Below, piece by piece: positions 9,039-17,326 of a stretch of 33,451 nt of DNA (positions are counted from its first letter, which is position 1; every line of letters starts with the position of its first letter). Under the pieces are notes generated by a model. The model had not been told where the DNA came from. It ran no database searches and saw only the letters and a list, made by a program, of their open reading frames with translations. The stretch comes from Balneolaceae bacterium. GTDB lineage: Bacteria; Bacteroidota; Rhodothermia; Balneolales; Balneolaceae. The translations under genes were made by a program, and so were the position numbers. Location: assembly GCA_017640605.1 (NCBI GenBank), contig JAEPQH010000020.1, positions 32,001 through 65,451 on the forward strand, in the 5' to 3' direction.

Positions 9039-9112
9039 TACACCCGAGAAGATTCGAACTTCTAACCGCCTGATTCGTAGTCAGGTACTCTATCCAGTTG
9101 AGCTACGGGTGC
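9039..9112 (-). tRNA. tRNA-Arg (anticodon ACG)
   Basis: The 74-nt cloverleaf reads on the minus strand. The acceptor stem GCACCCG pairs with CGGGTGT (one G-T), the D-arm is GCTCAACTGGATAGAGT, and the anticodon stem CCTGA/TCAGG encloses loop CTACGAA with anticodon ACG. The T-arm contains GTTCGAATC. The ACG anticodon is read as inosine after deamination and decodes CGU/CGC/CGA. CCA is not encoded after the discriminator base, so it must be added post-transcriptionally. The gene stands alone and has its own terminator. Its 3' end faces the AbiE locus. Confidence 0.95.
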
Positions 9113-9214
9113 ATATCATTTCAGTAATTGAATTCTCAAAAACATGAGAGCCTCAAATATAAGGAGCTTTTAGCCGGTGAACAATAGTAGAATGGATTTT
9201 TTTAGAGAATATTG

Positions 9215-9262
9215 GAGTTACAGAGTTACAGAGTTACATAGTTACATAGTTACATAGTTACT
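9215..9262. repeat. Octanucleotide tandem repeat (K)AGTTACA x6
   Basis: Six consecutive 8-bp units: three GAGTTACA, two TAGTTACA and a final TAGTTACT. The first base switches from G to T halfway along, consistent with growth by slippage or unequal exchange. It lies in the 296-base gap between the tRNA and ahcY. Apart from this repeat and the ahcY terminator I see nothing else in that gap. Confidence 0.9.
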
Positions 9263-9345
9263 AAGGCAGGTACTTCTTTGAATAGAGTATAAATGTTGAC
9301 AGCTCCAAAAATCCTGCAAATCCTTAAATCAGTATAATCAAGGTC

Positions 9346-9382
9346 AAAAAAAGCTCCCTCACGCGGTGCATGAACAGGAGCT
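9346..9382 (-). terminator. Rho-independent terminator of the tlpA-ahcY operon
   Basis: On the minus strand, AGCTCC pairs with GGAGCT, enclosing a second stem TCATGC/GCGTGA with loop ACC. A run of seven T residues follows. It is 27 bases past the ahcY stop codon. Confidence 0.85.
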
Positions 9383-9408
9383 CTTTAAAGTTTCGTAAGA
9401 ACTAATTT

Positions 9409-10716
9409 TTAATATCTATACTCATCCGACTTATACGGACCGGTAATCGGTACACCAATGTAATCGGCTTGTTCTTGAGACAGAGTTTCTAAGTCTGCAC
9501 CGATTTTTGATAAATGTAATCGGGCTACTTTTTCATCTAACGATTTTGGTAGTACGTGAACTCCGGGAGCGAATTCTTCAGGACGGTTCCAAAGTGCGAT
9601 CTGAGCAAGTGTTTGATTTGCAAAACTGTTACTCATTACAAAAGATGGATGTCCGGTCGCATTCCCTAAATTCATTAATCGTCCTTGAGAAAGAAGGATT
9701 ACCTGATTGCCATTCTTTAGAGTAAAAATATCTACCTGTGGCTTGATGTTTTCTTCTTTAGAATTAGCTTTTAACCAAGCAACGTCAATCTCGTTATCAA
9801 AGTGACCAATGTTTCCAACAATCACTTTGTCTTTCATAGCTTCGAAGTGTTCACCACGAACAATGTCTTTGTTTCCGGTTGCAGTAACAACGATGTCAGC
9901 TCGAGGTGCAGCATCATCCATGCGTTTTACTTCAAAGCCATCCATAGCTGCCTGAAGTGCGCAAATCGGATCGATTTCGGTAACGATTACCCGAGCTCCG
10001 GCACCACGTAGTGAAGCAGCTGTTCCTTTCCCTACATCTCCGTATCCTGCAACAACGGCAACTTTTCCGGCCATCATCACGTCGGTTGCGCGACGAATAG
10101 CATCAACAGCTGATTCTTTACATCCGTACTTGTTGTCAAATTTTGATTTAGTTACCGAGTCGTTCACGTTAATTGCTGGAAGTGGTAGTGTTCCTTTACG
10201 CTCGCGTTCGATTAATCGAAGTACACCGGTAGTAGTTTCTTCCGAGATTCCACGAATTCCAGATACCAATTCCGGGTAGTTATCTAACACCATGTTGGTA
10301 AGGTCGCCACCATCATCTAAAATCATGTTCAATGGTTGGCCATCCGGGAAGAAAATGGTTTGTTCGATACACCAGTCAAACTCTTCTTCGGTCATATCTT
10401 TCCATGCATACACAGGAATTCCCGCTTCAGCAATTGCAGCAGCTGCATGATCCTGAGTTGAATAAATATTGCAAGATGACCAGGTAACTTCTGCGCCCAA
10501 ATCAACTAAAGTTTCAATGAGAACAGCAGTTTGGATAGTCATGTGTAAACAGCCTGCAATCCGAGCACCTTTTAATGGTTGTTCGTTTTTGTATTCTTCA
10601 CGAATAGCCATTAATCCCGGCATTTCTGCCTCTGCCAGTTCTATTTCTTGCCGACCATATTTAGCCAGAGTAATATCTTTAACTTTATAAGCGAGTTTTT
10701 CCTCTACGTGTGCCAT
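9409..10716 (-). CDS. ahcY: Adenosylhomocysteinase (S-adenosylhomocysteine hydrolase)
   Basis: A 435-residue cytosolic enzyme that splits S-adenosylhomocysteine to adenosine and homocysteine, clearing the product inhibitor of methyltransferases. Conserved features are visible along the whole length: [32 protein letters not shown], the substrate region [20 protein letters not shown], the NAD-binding [17 protein letters not shown], and the invariant C-terminus KSDEYRY, which reaches into the partner subunit's NAD site. The length fits the shorter bacterial form. The ATG at 10714-10716 follows the tlpA-like gene by 14 bases, so the two are co-transcribed. With so short a leader, no riboswitch specific to ahcY can fit directly in front of it. 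A strong terminator follows. Confidence 0.97.
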   Translation of the reverse strand: MAHVEEKLAYKVKDITLAKYGRQEIELAEAEMPGLMAIREEYKNEQPLKGARIAGCLHMTIQTAVLIETLVDLGAEVTWSSCNIYSTQDHAAAAIAEAGIPVYAWKDMTEEEFDWCIEQTIFFPDGQPLNMILDDGGDLTNMVLDNYPELVSGIRGISEETTTGVLRLIERERKGTLPLPAINVNDSVTKSKFDNKYGCKESAVDAIRRATDVMMAGKVAVVAGYGDVGKGTAASLRGAGARVIVTEIDPICALQAAMDGFEVKRMDDAAPRADIVVTATGNKDIVRGEHFEAMKDKVIVGNIGHFDNEIDVAWLKANSKEENIKPQVDIFTLKNGNQVILLSQGRLMNLGNATGHPSFVMSNSFANQTLAQIALWNRPEEFAPGVHVLPKSLDEKVARLHLSKIGADLETLSQEQADYIGVPITGPYKSDEYRY

Positions 10717-10730
10717 GTGTTCTTTTTTTA

Positions 10731-11270
10731 TTAAGATCTTTTGTTTTCTTCTATAATAACTTTTGCTTTCTCGTAATCGCCTTGTGTTCCGGCAGAGCCT
10801 AATTCAGCCTTTATCAAAAAACCATCAGGATCGACGAATACTTTGAACGGTATTCCAAGTGTGATAATTTCATCGCCAATATCGTTCACATCCATTGAAT
10901 ACACGAAATCGTAATCGTTATCGGCCATAAACTGTTCCACATCAGTTTTTGTGTCTCCATCAATCAAATTTACAGTGAGTACTTCAAAATCATCGGGGTA
11001 TTCATTTTTTAGTGCGTCCATTGCAGGGAAAACTTGTAAACAAGGCCCACACCAGGTTTCCCAGAAATCAATTAATAAAACTTTGCCTTCAAAATCGGCG
11101 AGAGTTACATCGTTGCCGTCCAAATCCTGAAAAGTTGCGCGTTGAATTACCGCCTCGATCTTGGCATTTGCTTCGCTTAGCTGTCGGGGATTCTGTGATT
11201 TTTGATCTGCACAGGAGATAGTGATAAACAAGCCAATCAGGCTCAGAAAAAATAGTCGTGTAGTTTTCAT
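10731..11270 (-). CDS. TlpA-family thioredoxin-fold lipoprotein
   Basis: A 179-residue TlpA/ResA-like thiol-disulfide protein on the periplasmic side. A lipoprotein signal (hydrophobic 6-18, ITIS-Cys20) precedes a thioredoxin fold. The redox motif is WCGPC (Trp73 to Cys77) in [10 protein letters not shown], with the cis-proline at Pro141 ([13 protein letters not shown]). Relatives reduce or oxidise disulfides of exported proteins, for example during cytochrome c maturation. The gene heads a two-gene operon with ahcY, an unusual pairing with no obvious pathway link. A possible promoter box TATCTTCA lies at 11291-11298 on the minus strand. The specific partner is unknown. Confidence 0.88.
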   Translation of the reverse strand: MKTTRLFFLSLIGLFITISCADQKSQNPRQLSEANAKIEAVIQRATFQDLDGNDVTLADFEGKVLLIDFWETWCGPCLQVFPAMDALKNEYPDDFEVLTVNLIDGDTKTDVEQFMADNDYDFVYSMDVNDIGDEIITLGIPFKVFVDPDGFLIKAELGSAGTQGDYEKAKVIIEENKRS

Positions 11271-11415
11271 GCATTCTTTTAATTAGTTCATGAAGATACA
11301 ATCTTCAGTGCATAATCTATAATCACCAACATCTATCGGTAGACTAACATTTATTGATGATTCAAGATTCTGAGTAAACCCAAAAAGAAGTGCTGTCGTT
11401 TTATGTTAGTTGCCT

Positions 11416-11423
11416 TATCTTTG
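11416..11423 (+). promoter_or_regulatory. Promoter -7-type box TATCTTTG before lhgO
   Basis: An exact match to the TAnnTTTG box used by the primary sigma factor of Bacteroidota, ending 17 bases before the lhgO ATG. I do not see a clear TTTG-type -33 element at the usual spacing. Confidence 0.4.
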
Positions 11424-11440
11424 GCGGGTAAAATTCATCT

Positions 11441-12652
11441 ATGAGACAGACTACCTACGATTTTATTATTGTCGGAGCCGGAATTGTCGGTTTATCAACG
11501 GCATACAAATTGAGCCTTGCTTTTCCTGAAGCGAAGATTCTAGTACTGGAAAAAGAAGAGAAAGTAGCAGCACATCAAACCGGGAAAAACTCCGGGGTGA
11601 TTCATTCGGGAATCTACTATAAGCCGGGGAGTTACAAAGCTAAAAATTGCAGAGATGGGCGACTTCAGCTGGTAGATTTCTGCCGCGAACATGATGTAGC
11701 GATGGAAGTTTGCGGTAAAGTGATTGTTGCCACAAAAGAAGAAGAACTCGGTCGGCTTGATAATATTTTTGAGCGTGGTATTGCCAATCAGATCGAAGGA
11801 ATCAAGAAAATAAACCGCGAAGAATTACTCGAAATTGAACCACACGTGAATGGAATTGCAGCCATCCATGTGCCTTGTACCGGTATTGTAGATTTTGCCG
11901 GGATGTGTGAGGTGTTGAGCTCACTGATCGAAGAAAAAAATGGAGAAGTTCATTTCGGGCAGAAAGTGATGCGTATCAACCAAAACGGTGAAGCATTACA
12001 TGTTGATACGGACAAGAAAACTTATAAAGGACGATTTCTAATCAATTGTGCCGGTTTATACAGCGATCATATCGCAAAATCAGCTGATATAGATTCACCC
12101 GTAAAAATAGTGCCATTTAAAGGTGAATATTACGAGCTGAAACCCGAAGCCGAATACTTGGTTAAGCATTTGATTTATCCGTTACCCAATCCTGAGTTTC
12201 CATTTCTGGGTGTGCATTTTACTCGTATGGCTTTGGGTGGGATTGAATGCGGCCCCAACGCAGTGTTTGTATTCAAACGGGAAGGCTACAATAAATTCGC
12301 CTTCGATTTTAAGGAGTCCTTAGAATCACTCACCTTTCCGGGGTTCTGGAAAATGGGCTTCCGCCATTGGCGCATGGGCTTAGATGAATATAAGCGCTCT
12401 TTTTCGAAGGCTGCTTTTGTGAAAGGGTTGCAGGAATTGATTCCTGAGGTTACTGAAGACAAACTCAAGCATTCGCCGGCAGGTGTTCGTGCAATGGCGC
12501 TTCAGCCTAATGGCGAAATTCTGGATGATTTCCACTTTGAGGTGATCGAGCGCCAGATTCATGTGCTAAACGCACCAAGTCCGGCAGCTACGGCCGGACT
12601 TTCAATAGGTGACGAAATTGTGCGGCGTGCAAAAGAGCACTTTAATTTGTGA
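11441..12652 (+). CDS. lhgO: L-2-hydroxyglutarate oxidase
   Basis: A 403-residue FAD-dependent enzyme of the DAO family that oxidises L-2-hydroxyglutarate to 2-oxoglutarate, passing electrons to quinone or oxygen. The dinucleotide fold starts at once with FIIVGAGIVGLSTAYKL (GxGxxG at 12-17). The LhgO-class hallmark HQTGKNSGVIHSGIYY (45-60) follows, then the C-terminal PSPAATAGLSIGDEIV typical of the family. Length matches the usual 395-425. The gene is monocistronic, preceded by a TATCTTTG box. It converges on the universal stress protein gene with only 5 bases between the stop codons. A large FAD/Fe-S dehydrogenase probably acting on the D-enantiomer is encoded 1.1 kb downstream. Confidence 0.92.
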   Translation: MRQTTYDFIIVGAGIVGLSTAYKLSLAFPEAKILVLEKEEKVAAHQTGKNSGVIHSGIYYKPGSYKAKNCRDGRLQLVDFCREHDVAMEVCGKVIVATKEEELGRLDNIFERGIANQIEGIKKINREELLEIEPHVNGIAAIHVPCTGIVDFAGMCEVLSSLIEEKNGEVHFGQKVMRINQNGEALHVDTDKKTYKGRFLINCAGLYSDHIAKSADIDSPVKIVPFKGEYYELKPEAEYLVKHLIYPLPNPEFPFLGVHFTRMALGGIECGPNAVFVFKREGYNKFAFDFKESLESLTFPGFWKMGFRHWRMGLDEYKRSFSKAAFVKGLQELIPEVTEDKLKHSPAGVRAMALQPNGEILDDFHFEVIERQIHVLNAPSPAATAGLSIGDEIVRRAKEHFNL

Positions 12653-12657
12653 AAAGC

Positions 12658-13581
12658 TTAAAGAGCTAAAGCATCCCAAAGTTTGATGCTCTCACCTTTA
12701 TTTTTTACCACTATCATAGGCAAGTATTGATCGCGATCGATTAACGCTTCGGTTACACGCCCTAAGAATAACGACGATAATGTGCTTCCACCACGCGAAC
12801 CTAGTACAATAGCATCAATCTTTTGATTGAAGGAGAATCGATTGATCATATATGGCACTCCGTTTGAATTTAGCATTCGGTAATGCATCGTAAAGCGATT
12901 TTCATCCACTTCCGCTTCTTCTACAAATCGGCCAATTTCACCACGGGCATGATTTACCATCTCATCGATAAATTCATCTTTGGATAAGCCGGTTTTAAAA
13001 TACCCATGCGGTAATTTGTAAATATGCAATCCATGGATGTGCATGTCGTCATGTTTATTGCATAACGCTTTTGCTGTTTGTAGTGCTAATAAACTACTGT
13101 TTGAAAAGTCCATCGGTACCAAAATATTCAAAATGTTGGTAGGAACAGACGGAGGCACCAAAGCCACAGAACAAGAGGAACGGCGAATCATTTTTTGGAG
13201 AAAATTTACCTCATCATCATCCACATCAGTACGGTTTACCACAAACAAGTCGATGTCCTTATCATGAATAAACTCTGCAATCTGTCGTGTTTTCACACCA
13301 CCCAAAGTAGTAGTGGTAATCTCCGGAATCGCTTTGATGTGCTCGTAATTCTCAAGTTTTCCTTCAATGGCTTGATTAATCGATTCGTCAATGCTGGGAA
13401 CCAGGCCGGGGTACTTGTCTAAGATCGCTTTGGGGATGTCTAAATCCTCAGTTACATGAATAAATGCTACTGATTCTAAATCCGATTCAAGTACACCCGC
13501 AATACGATTCACAAAATCGAAGATGATATCGTCGTATTCGTTTAGTTCGATGTTTACGAGCAGTCGTTTTACTAATGCCAT
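12658..13581 (-). CDS. Tandem-domain universal stress protein (UspA family)
   Basis: A 307-residue protein with two Usp domains (about 1-148 and 149-300), a common double form. The second domain keeps the ATP-binding glycine motif G-S-R-G-G followed by STLSSLFLGRVTEAL. The first domain lacks a clear version (VVNRTDVDDDEVNFLQK), as is usual when only one half binds nucleotide. Such proteins are cytosolic and induced by starvation or stress; their biochemical role is mostly undefined. The upstream region (13582-13791) is shared with the divergent dehydrogenase gene and holds a hairpin at 13666-13682 that could regulate either gene. Confidence 0.87.
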   Translation of the reverse strand: MALVKRLLVNIELNEYDDIIFDFVNRIAGVLESDLESVAFIHVTEDLDIPKAILDKYPGLVPSIDESINQAIEGKLENYEHIKAIPEITTTTLGGVKTRQIAEFIHDKDIDLFVVNRTDVDDDEVNFLQKMIRRSSCSVALVPPSVPTNILNILVPMDFSNSSLLALQTAKALCNKHDDMHIHGLHIYKLPHGYFKTGLSKDEFIDEMVNHARGEIGRFVEEAEVDENRFTMHYRMLNSNGVPYMINRFSFNQKIDAIVLGSRGGSTLSSLFLGRVTEALIDRDQYLPMIVVKNKGESIKLWDALAL

Positions 13582-13665
13582 AATAATTTTTTTGTTGATG
13601 AAGACAGATAGGGGACATTTCTCTCAGATTAAACAACGTCCCAACTAGTTTAGCCTTTAAATATA

Positions 13666-13682
13666 AGCACTTCTAAAGTGCT
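13666..13682. promoter_or_regulatory. Perfect inverted repeat in the divergent usp/dehydrogenase promoter region
   Basis: AGCACTT-CTA-AAGTGCT, with 7-bp arms and a 3-nt spacer. A second imperfectly nested pair, GTTTAG (13648-13653) and CTAAAC (13681-13686), surrounds it. It lies 84 bases from the usp start and 109 from the dehydrogenase start. An operator is the simplest reading; the regulator is unknown. Confidence 0.4.
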
Positions 13683-13791
13683 AAACCTGTTATCGCGATT
13701 AGGCTTTTTTAAGACATAACGGGCATAATTGGACAATTAAAAACCTAAAAAAATTGATGCGCGAAAGGCTGTAATTATTCATCTTTGCGGG

Positions 13792-16632
13792 ATGAATTAC
13801 TACAGCGATTCTCTTACCCGAAAACTATATGCGCAGGATGCCTCGATGTACGAGCAACTGCCAATGGGAGTAGCTTTCCCAAAATCAACAAACGATATCG
13901 TACAATTAGTACGGCAAGCAAATCTGGATCGATTCTCGATCACAGCTCGTAGTGCAGGAACAAGCTTGGCAGGGCAGGCAACCGGCGGTGGAGTAGTGTT
14001 GGATGTATCACGATTTATGACCTCCATACTGGAAGTTGATTCCGAAGAAGGAACAGCAAAAGTTGAACCTGGAGTGATCAGAGATACGCTGAATCGGGAA
14101 GTTGCACAATATGGATTGCAATTCGGGCCGGATACTTCTACCACTAACCGTTGTATGTTGGGAGGGATGATTGGGAATAACTCATCGGGTTCATTTTCGA
14201 TTAAATACAAAACCACTCGCGAGCATGTGAAAGAAATGGAAGTGGTGTTGTCAGATGGATCGGTTGCAGTTTTTAAAGCACTCACCAACGATGAGCTGGA
14301 AGAAAAAATGCTCCATGAAACTCTGGAAGGCGACATTTACCGCGGAATGGTGGAATTAATCAATCAGCATAAAGAACTCATCGAAAAGAGTTATCCGCAC
14401 CCGGAAATTATTCGTCGAAACACCGGTTACGCACTCGATAAATTATGCGAAATGGAGCCATTTACATCGGGAGGCAGACCGTTTAATTTATGCGAGTTAT
14501 TGTGTGGTAGTGAGGGAACATTGGCACTAACTACTCGAGCGATTGTAAACCTAGTTCCTGTTCCCACAAAAAAAATGCTAATTATACCGCACTTCAAAAC
14601 GCTGGAAGATGCGATGAAAGCCACGGTTGAAGCAGTGCGATTTAAACCATCGGCGGTAGAGTTGGTGGATAATGTGATTTTAGATGCAACGAAGAAAAAT
14701 CACGCTCAGGCACAAAACCGTTTTTTCCTTTCGGGAGAGCCAACCCATATTCTAATCATTCAGTTTGATGGGGATAATGAGTCAATCATCGAAAAGAAAA
14801 TCGAACGCCTGAAAGATGCATTACGCGAGAAAAAACTGTGTTATTCGTATCCCGTTGTAAAAGAAGAAGACGATCAGCAAAAAGTGTGGGAGCTTCGAAA
14901 AGCGGGATTAGGATTGCTGATGGGATTAGGCAAGGATTCGCGAACTCCAGCTTTTTGCGAAGATACCGCCGTACGGGTAAAAGATTTACCGGAATACGTA
15001 GCCGAGTTTGAAGAGATTTTAGAAAAATATGATACCGAGTGCGTGTTTTATGCGCATGCCAGTGTAGGCGAATTGCATTTGCGACCTATGATCGATACCA
15101 CTACCGAAGAAGGGGTAGAAACGATGAAAGCAATGGCTTCTGATATTGCTGATTTAGTACATAAATTCGGTGGATCACTGTCCGGTGAACATGGGGACGG
15201 ACGAGCACGAGCGCCATTTATCGAGCAAGTATTGGGCGAGGAAATGATGCCTGTTTTGAAGGAAGTGAAGCACATCTGGGATAAATTCAATGTATTTAAT
15301 CCGGGTAAAATTGTTGACCCGGAACCGATGGAAGATGATTTACGATTTTCACCGGAATATGTAGAACCTGATCCTGAAACGGTATTTGCCTGGCGAAATG
15401 AAGGCGGAATGACGGGCGTAATTGAGAGTTGTAACGGGGCCGGAGTTTGTCGAAAGTTGGCCCAATCTGGTGGTACAATGTGTCCTTCGTATATGGCCAC
15501 TAAAGATGAAAAAGACTCAACCCGGGGCAGAGCTAATGTATTTCGACAGGTTTTTGAAGGGAAAGATCCGGAAGGGTTTGCATCGGAAGATTTAAAAGAA
15601 GCATTGGAATTATGTCTGAGTTGTAAGGCGTGTAAAAGTGAGTGTCCGGCTAATGTTGATATGGCAAAAATGAAGGCCGAATTTGAGCATGGCTGGCATC
15701 AACGAAATGGAGTTACTGCAACGACTCGGTTTTTTGCGAATGCTGCAAAATTGTATCCATTGGCAGCGAAATTCCCCTCACTTTCTAATGCTATGGTTAG
15801 TTCTGATTTGGGTAAGCATATGCTTAATGTGTTTTACAGCATCAGCAAAAACCGAACGCTTCCCCTTTTTGCGAGTAAACCTTTTGATGTGCAGGCATAC
15901 GTAGAACCCACATCTAACCGAAATAAAGTAGCGCTATTTGTTGATGTGTTTACCCGTTATCACCATCCCGAAATTGTAGAAGATGCCATCAAAGTAATTG
16001 AATATTTAGGCTATGAGGTAATCATACCGGATTTACCTGAATCCGGCCGCGTACAGATCTCCAAAGGGATGCTCGGGGATGCCAGAAACATCGCATTTAC
16101 TATTTTGGATGTGTTAGGACCAATCGCCGAGGAGGGAATTCCTATTATTGGACTCGAGCCGTCGGAATTACTCACTTTACGCGATGAATTTCCGGATTTA
16201 GTGGATGAAACGGATTTAGAAAAAGCCAAAGAGATTGCAAAGTCTTCGTATTTATTTGAAGAGTTTGTATTCCGCCACAAAATGAAGCACGAGGTACAAC
16301 CTGCCGGCGAGGTAATCATTCATAATCATTGCCACGCCAAAGTGTTATCTGCAAAAACTACCTTGCAGAAAGTGCTGGAAAATTGGGGTTATGATACCGT
16401 TGTGCTGGATGCAGGCTGCTGCGGAATGGCCGGAAGTTTCGGTTATGATGCCAAGAAATATGAAGTTTCGATGGAAATTGGAAATCAGCGATTATTTCCT
16501 TCTATTAATTCAGCAAAGAAAAAAAGTAACATTTGTGCTCCCGGCTTTTCTTGTAGGCATCAAATTAAGGATGGAACCGGAAGAAACGCCAAACATCCAG
16601 CACAACTAATTGCTTCTCAATTGCCAAATTAA
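13792..16632 (+). CDS. FAD-linked oxidase / Fe-S protein fusion, probable D-2-hydroxyglutarate dehydrogenase (YdiJ-like)
   Basis: A 946-residue fusion of a GlcD-like flavoprotein and a GlcF-like iron-sulfur protein. Residues about 25-160 are the FAD_binding_4 domain, with SAGTSLAGQATGGGVVLD as the FAD-pyrophosphate loop. About 270-520 is the FAD-oxidase C domain, including HASVGELHLRP and GGSLSGEHGDGRARAPF, with conserved His residues for the 2-hydroxyacid. Cysteines in CNGAGVCRK...GTMCPSYMA (about 545-570) and CLSCKACKSECP (about 608) form two [4Fe-4S] sites. A C-terminal HNHCHAK and CCGMAGSFGYD (about 875) form the CCG-type cluster domain. This architecture is that of YdiJ-type D-2-hydroxyglutarate dehydrogenases and some D-lactate dehydrogenases. 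The nearby lhgO gene favours 2-hydroxyglutarate, but the substrate is inferred. A CATCTTTG box ends 4 bases before the ATG. Confidence 0.85.
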   Translation: MNYYSDSLTRKLYAQDASMYEQLPMGVAFPKSTNDIVQLVRQANLDRFSITARSAGTSLAGQATGGGVVLDVSRFMTSILEVDSEEGTAKVEPGVIRDTLNREVAQYGLQFGPDTSTTNRCMLGGMIGNNSSGSFSIKYKTTREHVKEMEVVLSDGSVAVFKALTNDELEEKMLHETLEGDIYRGMVELINQHKELIEKSYPHPEIIRRNTGYALDKLCEMEPFTSGGRPFNLCELLCGSEGTLALTTRAIVNLVPVPTKKMLIIPHFKTLEDAMKATVEAVRFKPSAVELVDNVILDATKKNHAQAQNRFFLSGEPTHILIIQFDGDNESIIEKKIERLKDALREKKLCYSYPVVKEEDDQQKVWELRKAGLGLLMGLGKDSRTPAFCEDTAVRVKDLPEYVAEFEEILEKYDTECVFYAHASVGELHLRPMIDTTTEEGVETMKAMASDIADLVHKFGGSLSGEHGDGRARAPFIEQVLGEEMMPVLKEVKHIWDKFNVFNPGKIVDPEPMEDDLRFSPEYVEPDPETVFAWRNEGGMTGVIESCNGAGVCRKLAQSGGTMCPSYMATKDEKDSTRGRANVFRQVFEGKDPEGFASEDLKEALELCLSCKACKSECPANVDMAKMKAEFEHGWHQRNGVTATTRFFANAAKLYPLAAKFPSLSNAMVSSDLGKHMLNVFYSISKNRTLPLFASKPFDVQAYVEPTSNRNKVALFVDVFTRYHHPEIVEDAIKVIEYLGYEVIIPDLPESGRVQISKGMLGDARNIAFTILDVLGPIAEEGIPIIGLEPSELLTLRDEFPDLVDETDLEKAKEIAKSSYLFEEFVFRHKMKHEVQPAGEVIIHNHCHAKVLSAKTTLQKVLENWGYDTVVLDAGCCGMAGSFGYDAKKYEVSMEIGNQRLFPSINSAKKKSNICAPGFSCRHQIKDGTGRNAKHPAQLIASQLPN

Positions 16633-16655
16633 TCACACTCATTCAGCTCTGTATT

Positions 16656-17318
16656 ATGAAGTTTTTTAACGCCTTTCTTTCTGCATTATTTATTATAGCT
16701 TTTTCAACTCCAACGATTGCTCAGGTTGATTATGCTTCAGAGATTCAACCCATTTTCAATGCGAATTGTACCAGCTGTCATGGTGGTAATGGTGGGGTGA
16801 ATTTACGATCCTATACAGCACTAATGAGTAGTGTTGGCAATAATTACGGATCGAATGTGGTAGTACCCGGCGATCCGGATGCAAGTGGTTTGGTGGATAA
16901 AATTGAGCCAAATCCGCAATTCGGTAATCGTATGCCAAACAGTAGCGGTCTTGCCCAATCAGAAATTGACTTGATTCGCCAATGGATCGCAGAGGGAGCA
17001 AACGAGGTGGCTACAAGTTCAGAAGTTGATGTGCAATTGCCGGAATCATTTCGCTTGATCGGTAATTACCCGAATCCATTTAACCCATCTACAAATATTA
17101 AGTTTGAGATGCCTGAAGCAGCTCAATACACGATTACAATTTATTCCATCCATGGCACGCTTTTAATGGAAAGCATTGGACAAGCAACTGCAGGAGTATC
17201 TTCCATTCCCGTACAATTGGGGCAAAATCCAACAGGTGTGTACATTTATCGGGTTTCAGCTAACATCAATGGCATGAATACTTTGATAGGTACCGGCCGG
17301 ATGACGCTGATTAAATGA
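16656..17318 (+). CDS. Secreted monohaem c-type cytochrome with C-terminal T9SS-type sorting domain
   Basis: A 220-residue exported protein in three parts. A Sec signal peptide (1-23, cleaved near TIAQ) leads into a cytochrome c-like domain with one haem site CTSCH (38-42) and a probable distal ligand Met93 in GNRMPNSS. The domain matches the short 'planctomycete-type' cytochromes that begin YASEIQPIF. From about residue 131 comes a beta-sandwich of about 85 residues with NYPNPFNPST and an IYSIHGTLL strand, typical of type A sorting domains that direct cargo to the type IX secretion system. The protein is therefore probably placed on the cell surface or released. It starts 23 bases after the dehydrogenase stop and is likely co-transcribed. 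Whether it takes electrons from that enzyme is doubtful because the dehydrogenase has no export signal. Confidence 0.85.
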   Translation: MKFFNAFLSALFIIAFSTPTIAQVDYASEIQPIFNANCTSCHGGNGGVNLRSYTALMSSVGNNYGSNVVVPGDPDASGLVDKIEPNPQFGNRMPNSSGLAQSEIDLIRQWIAEGANEVATSSEVDVQLPESFRLIGNYPNPFNPSTNIKFEMPEAAQYTITIYSIHGTLLMESIGQATAGVSSIPVQLGQNPTGVYIYRVSANINGMNTLIGTGRMTLIK

Positions 17319-17326
17319 GGGATTAA

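Noticed and set aside
8884-9039. Integration attachment site repeat derived from the tRNA 3' end
   Set aside because: Only 6-7 base matches (such as CGAGAAG) to the tRNA end occur nearby, no better than chance.
10717-10730. SAH riboswitch in front of ahcY
   Set aside because: Only 14 bases separate ahcY from the upstream gene, too short for the aptamer.
13800-14336. Antisense reading frame of 178 codons inside the dehydrogenase gene
   Set aside because: It lies opposite a well-conserved FAD domain, has a Ser/Thr/Pro-rich composition typical of a shadow frame and matches no family I know.
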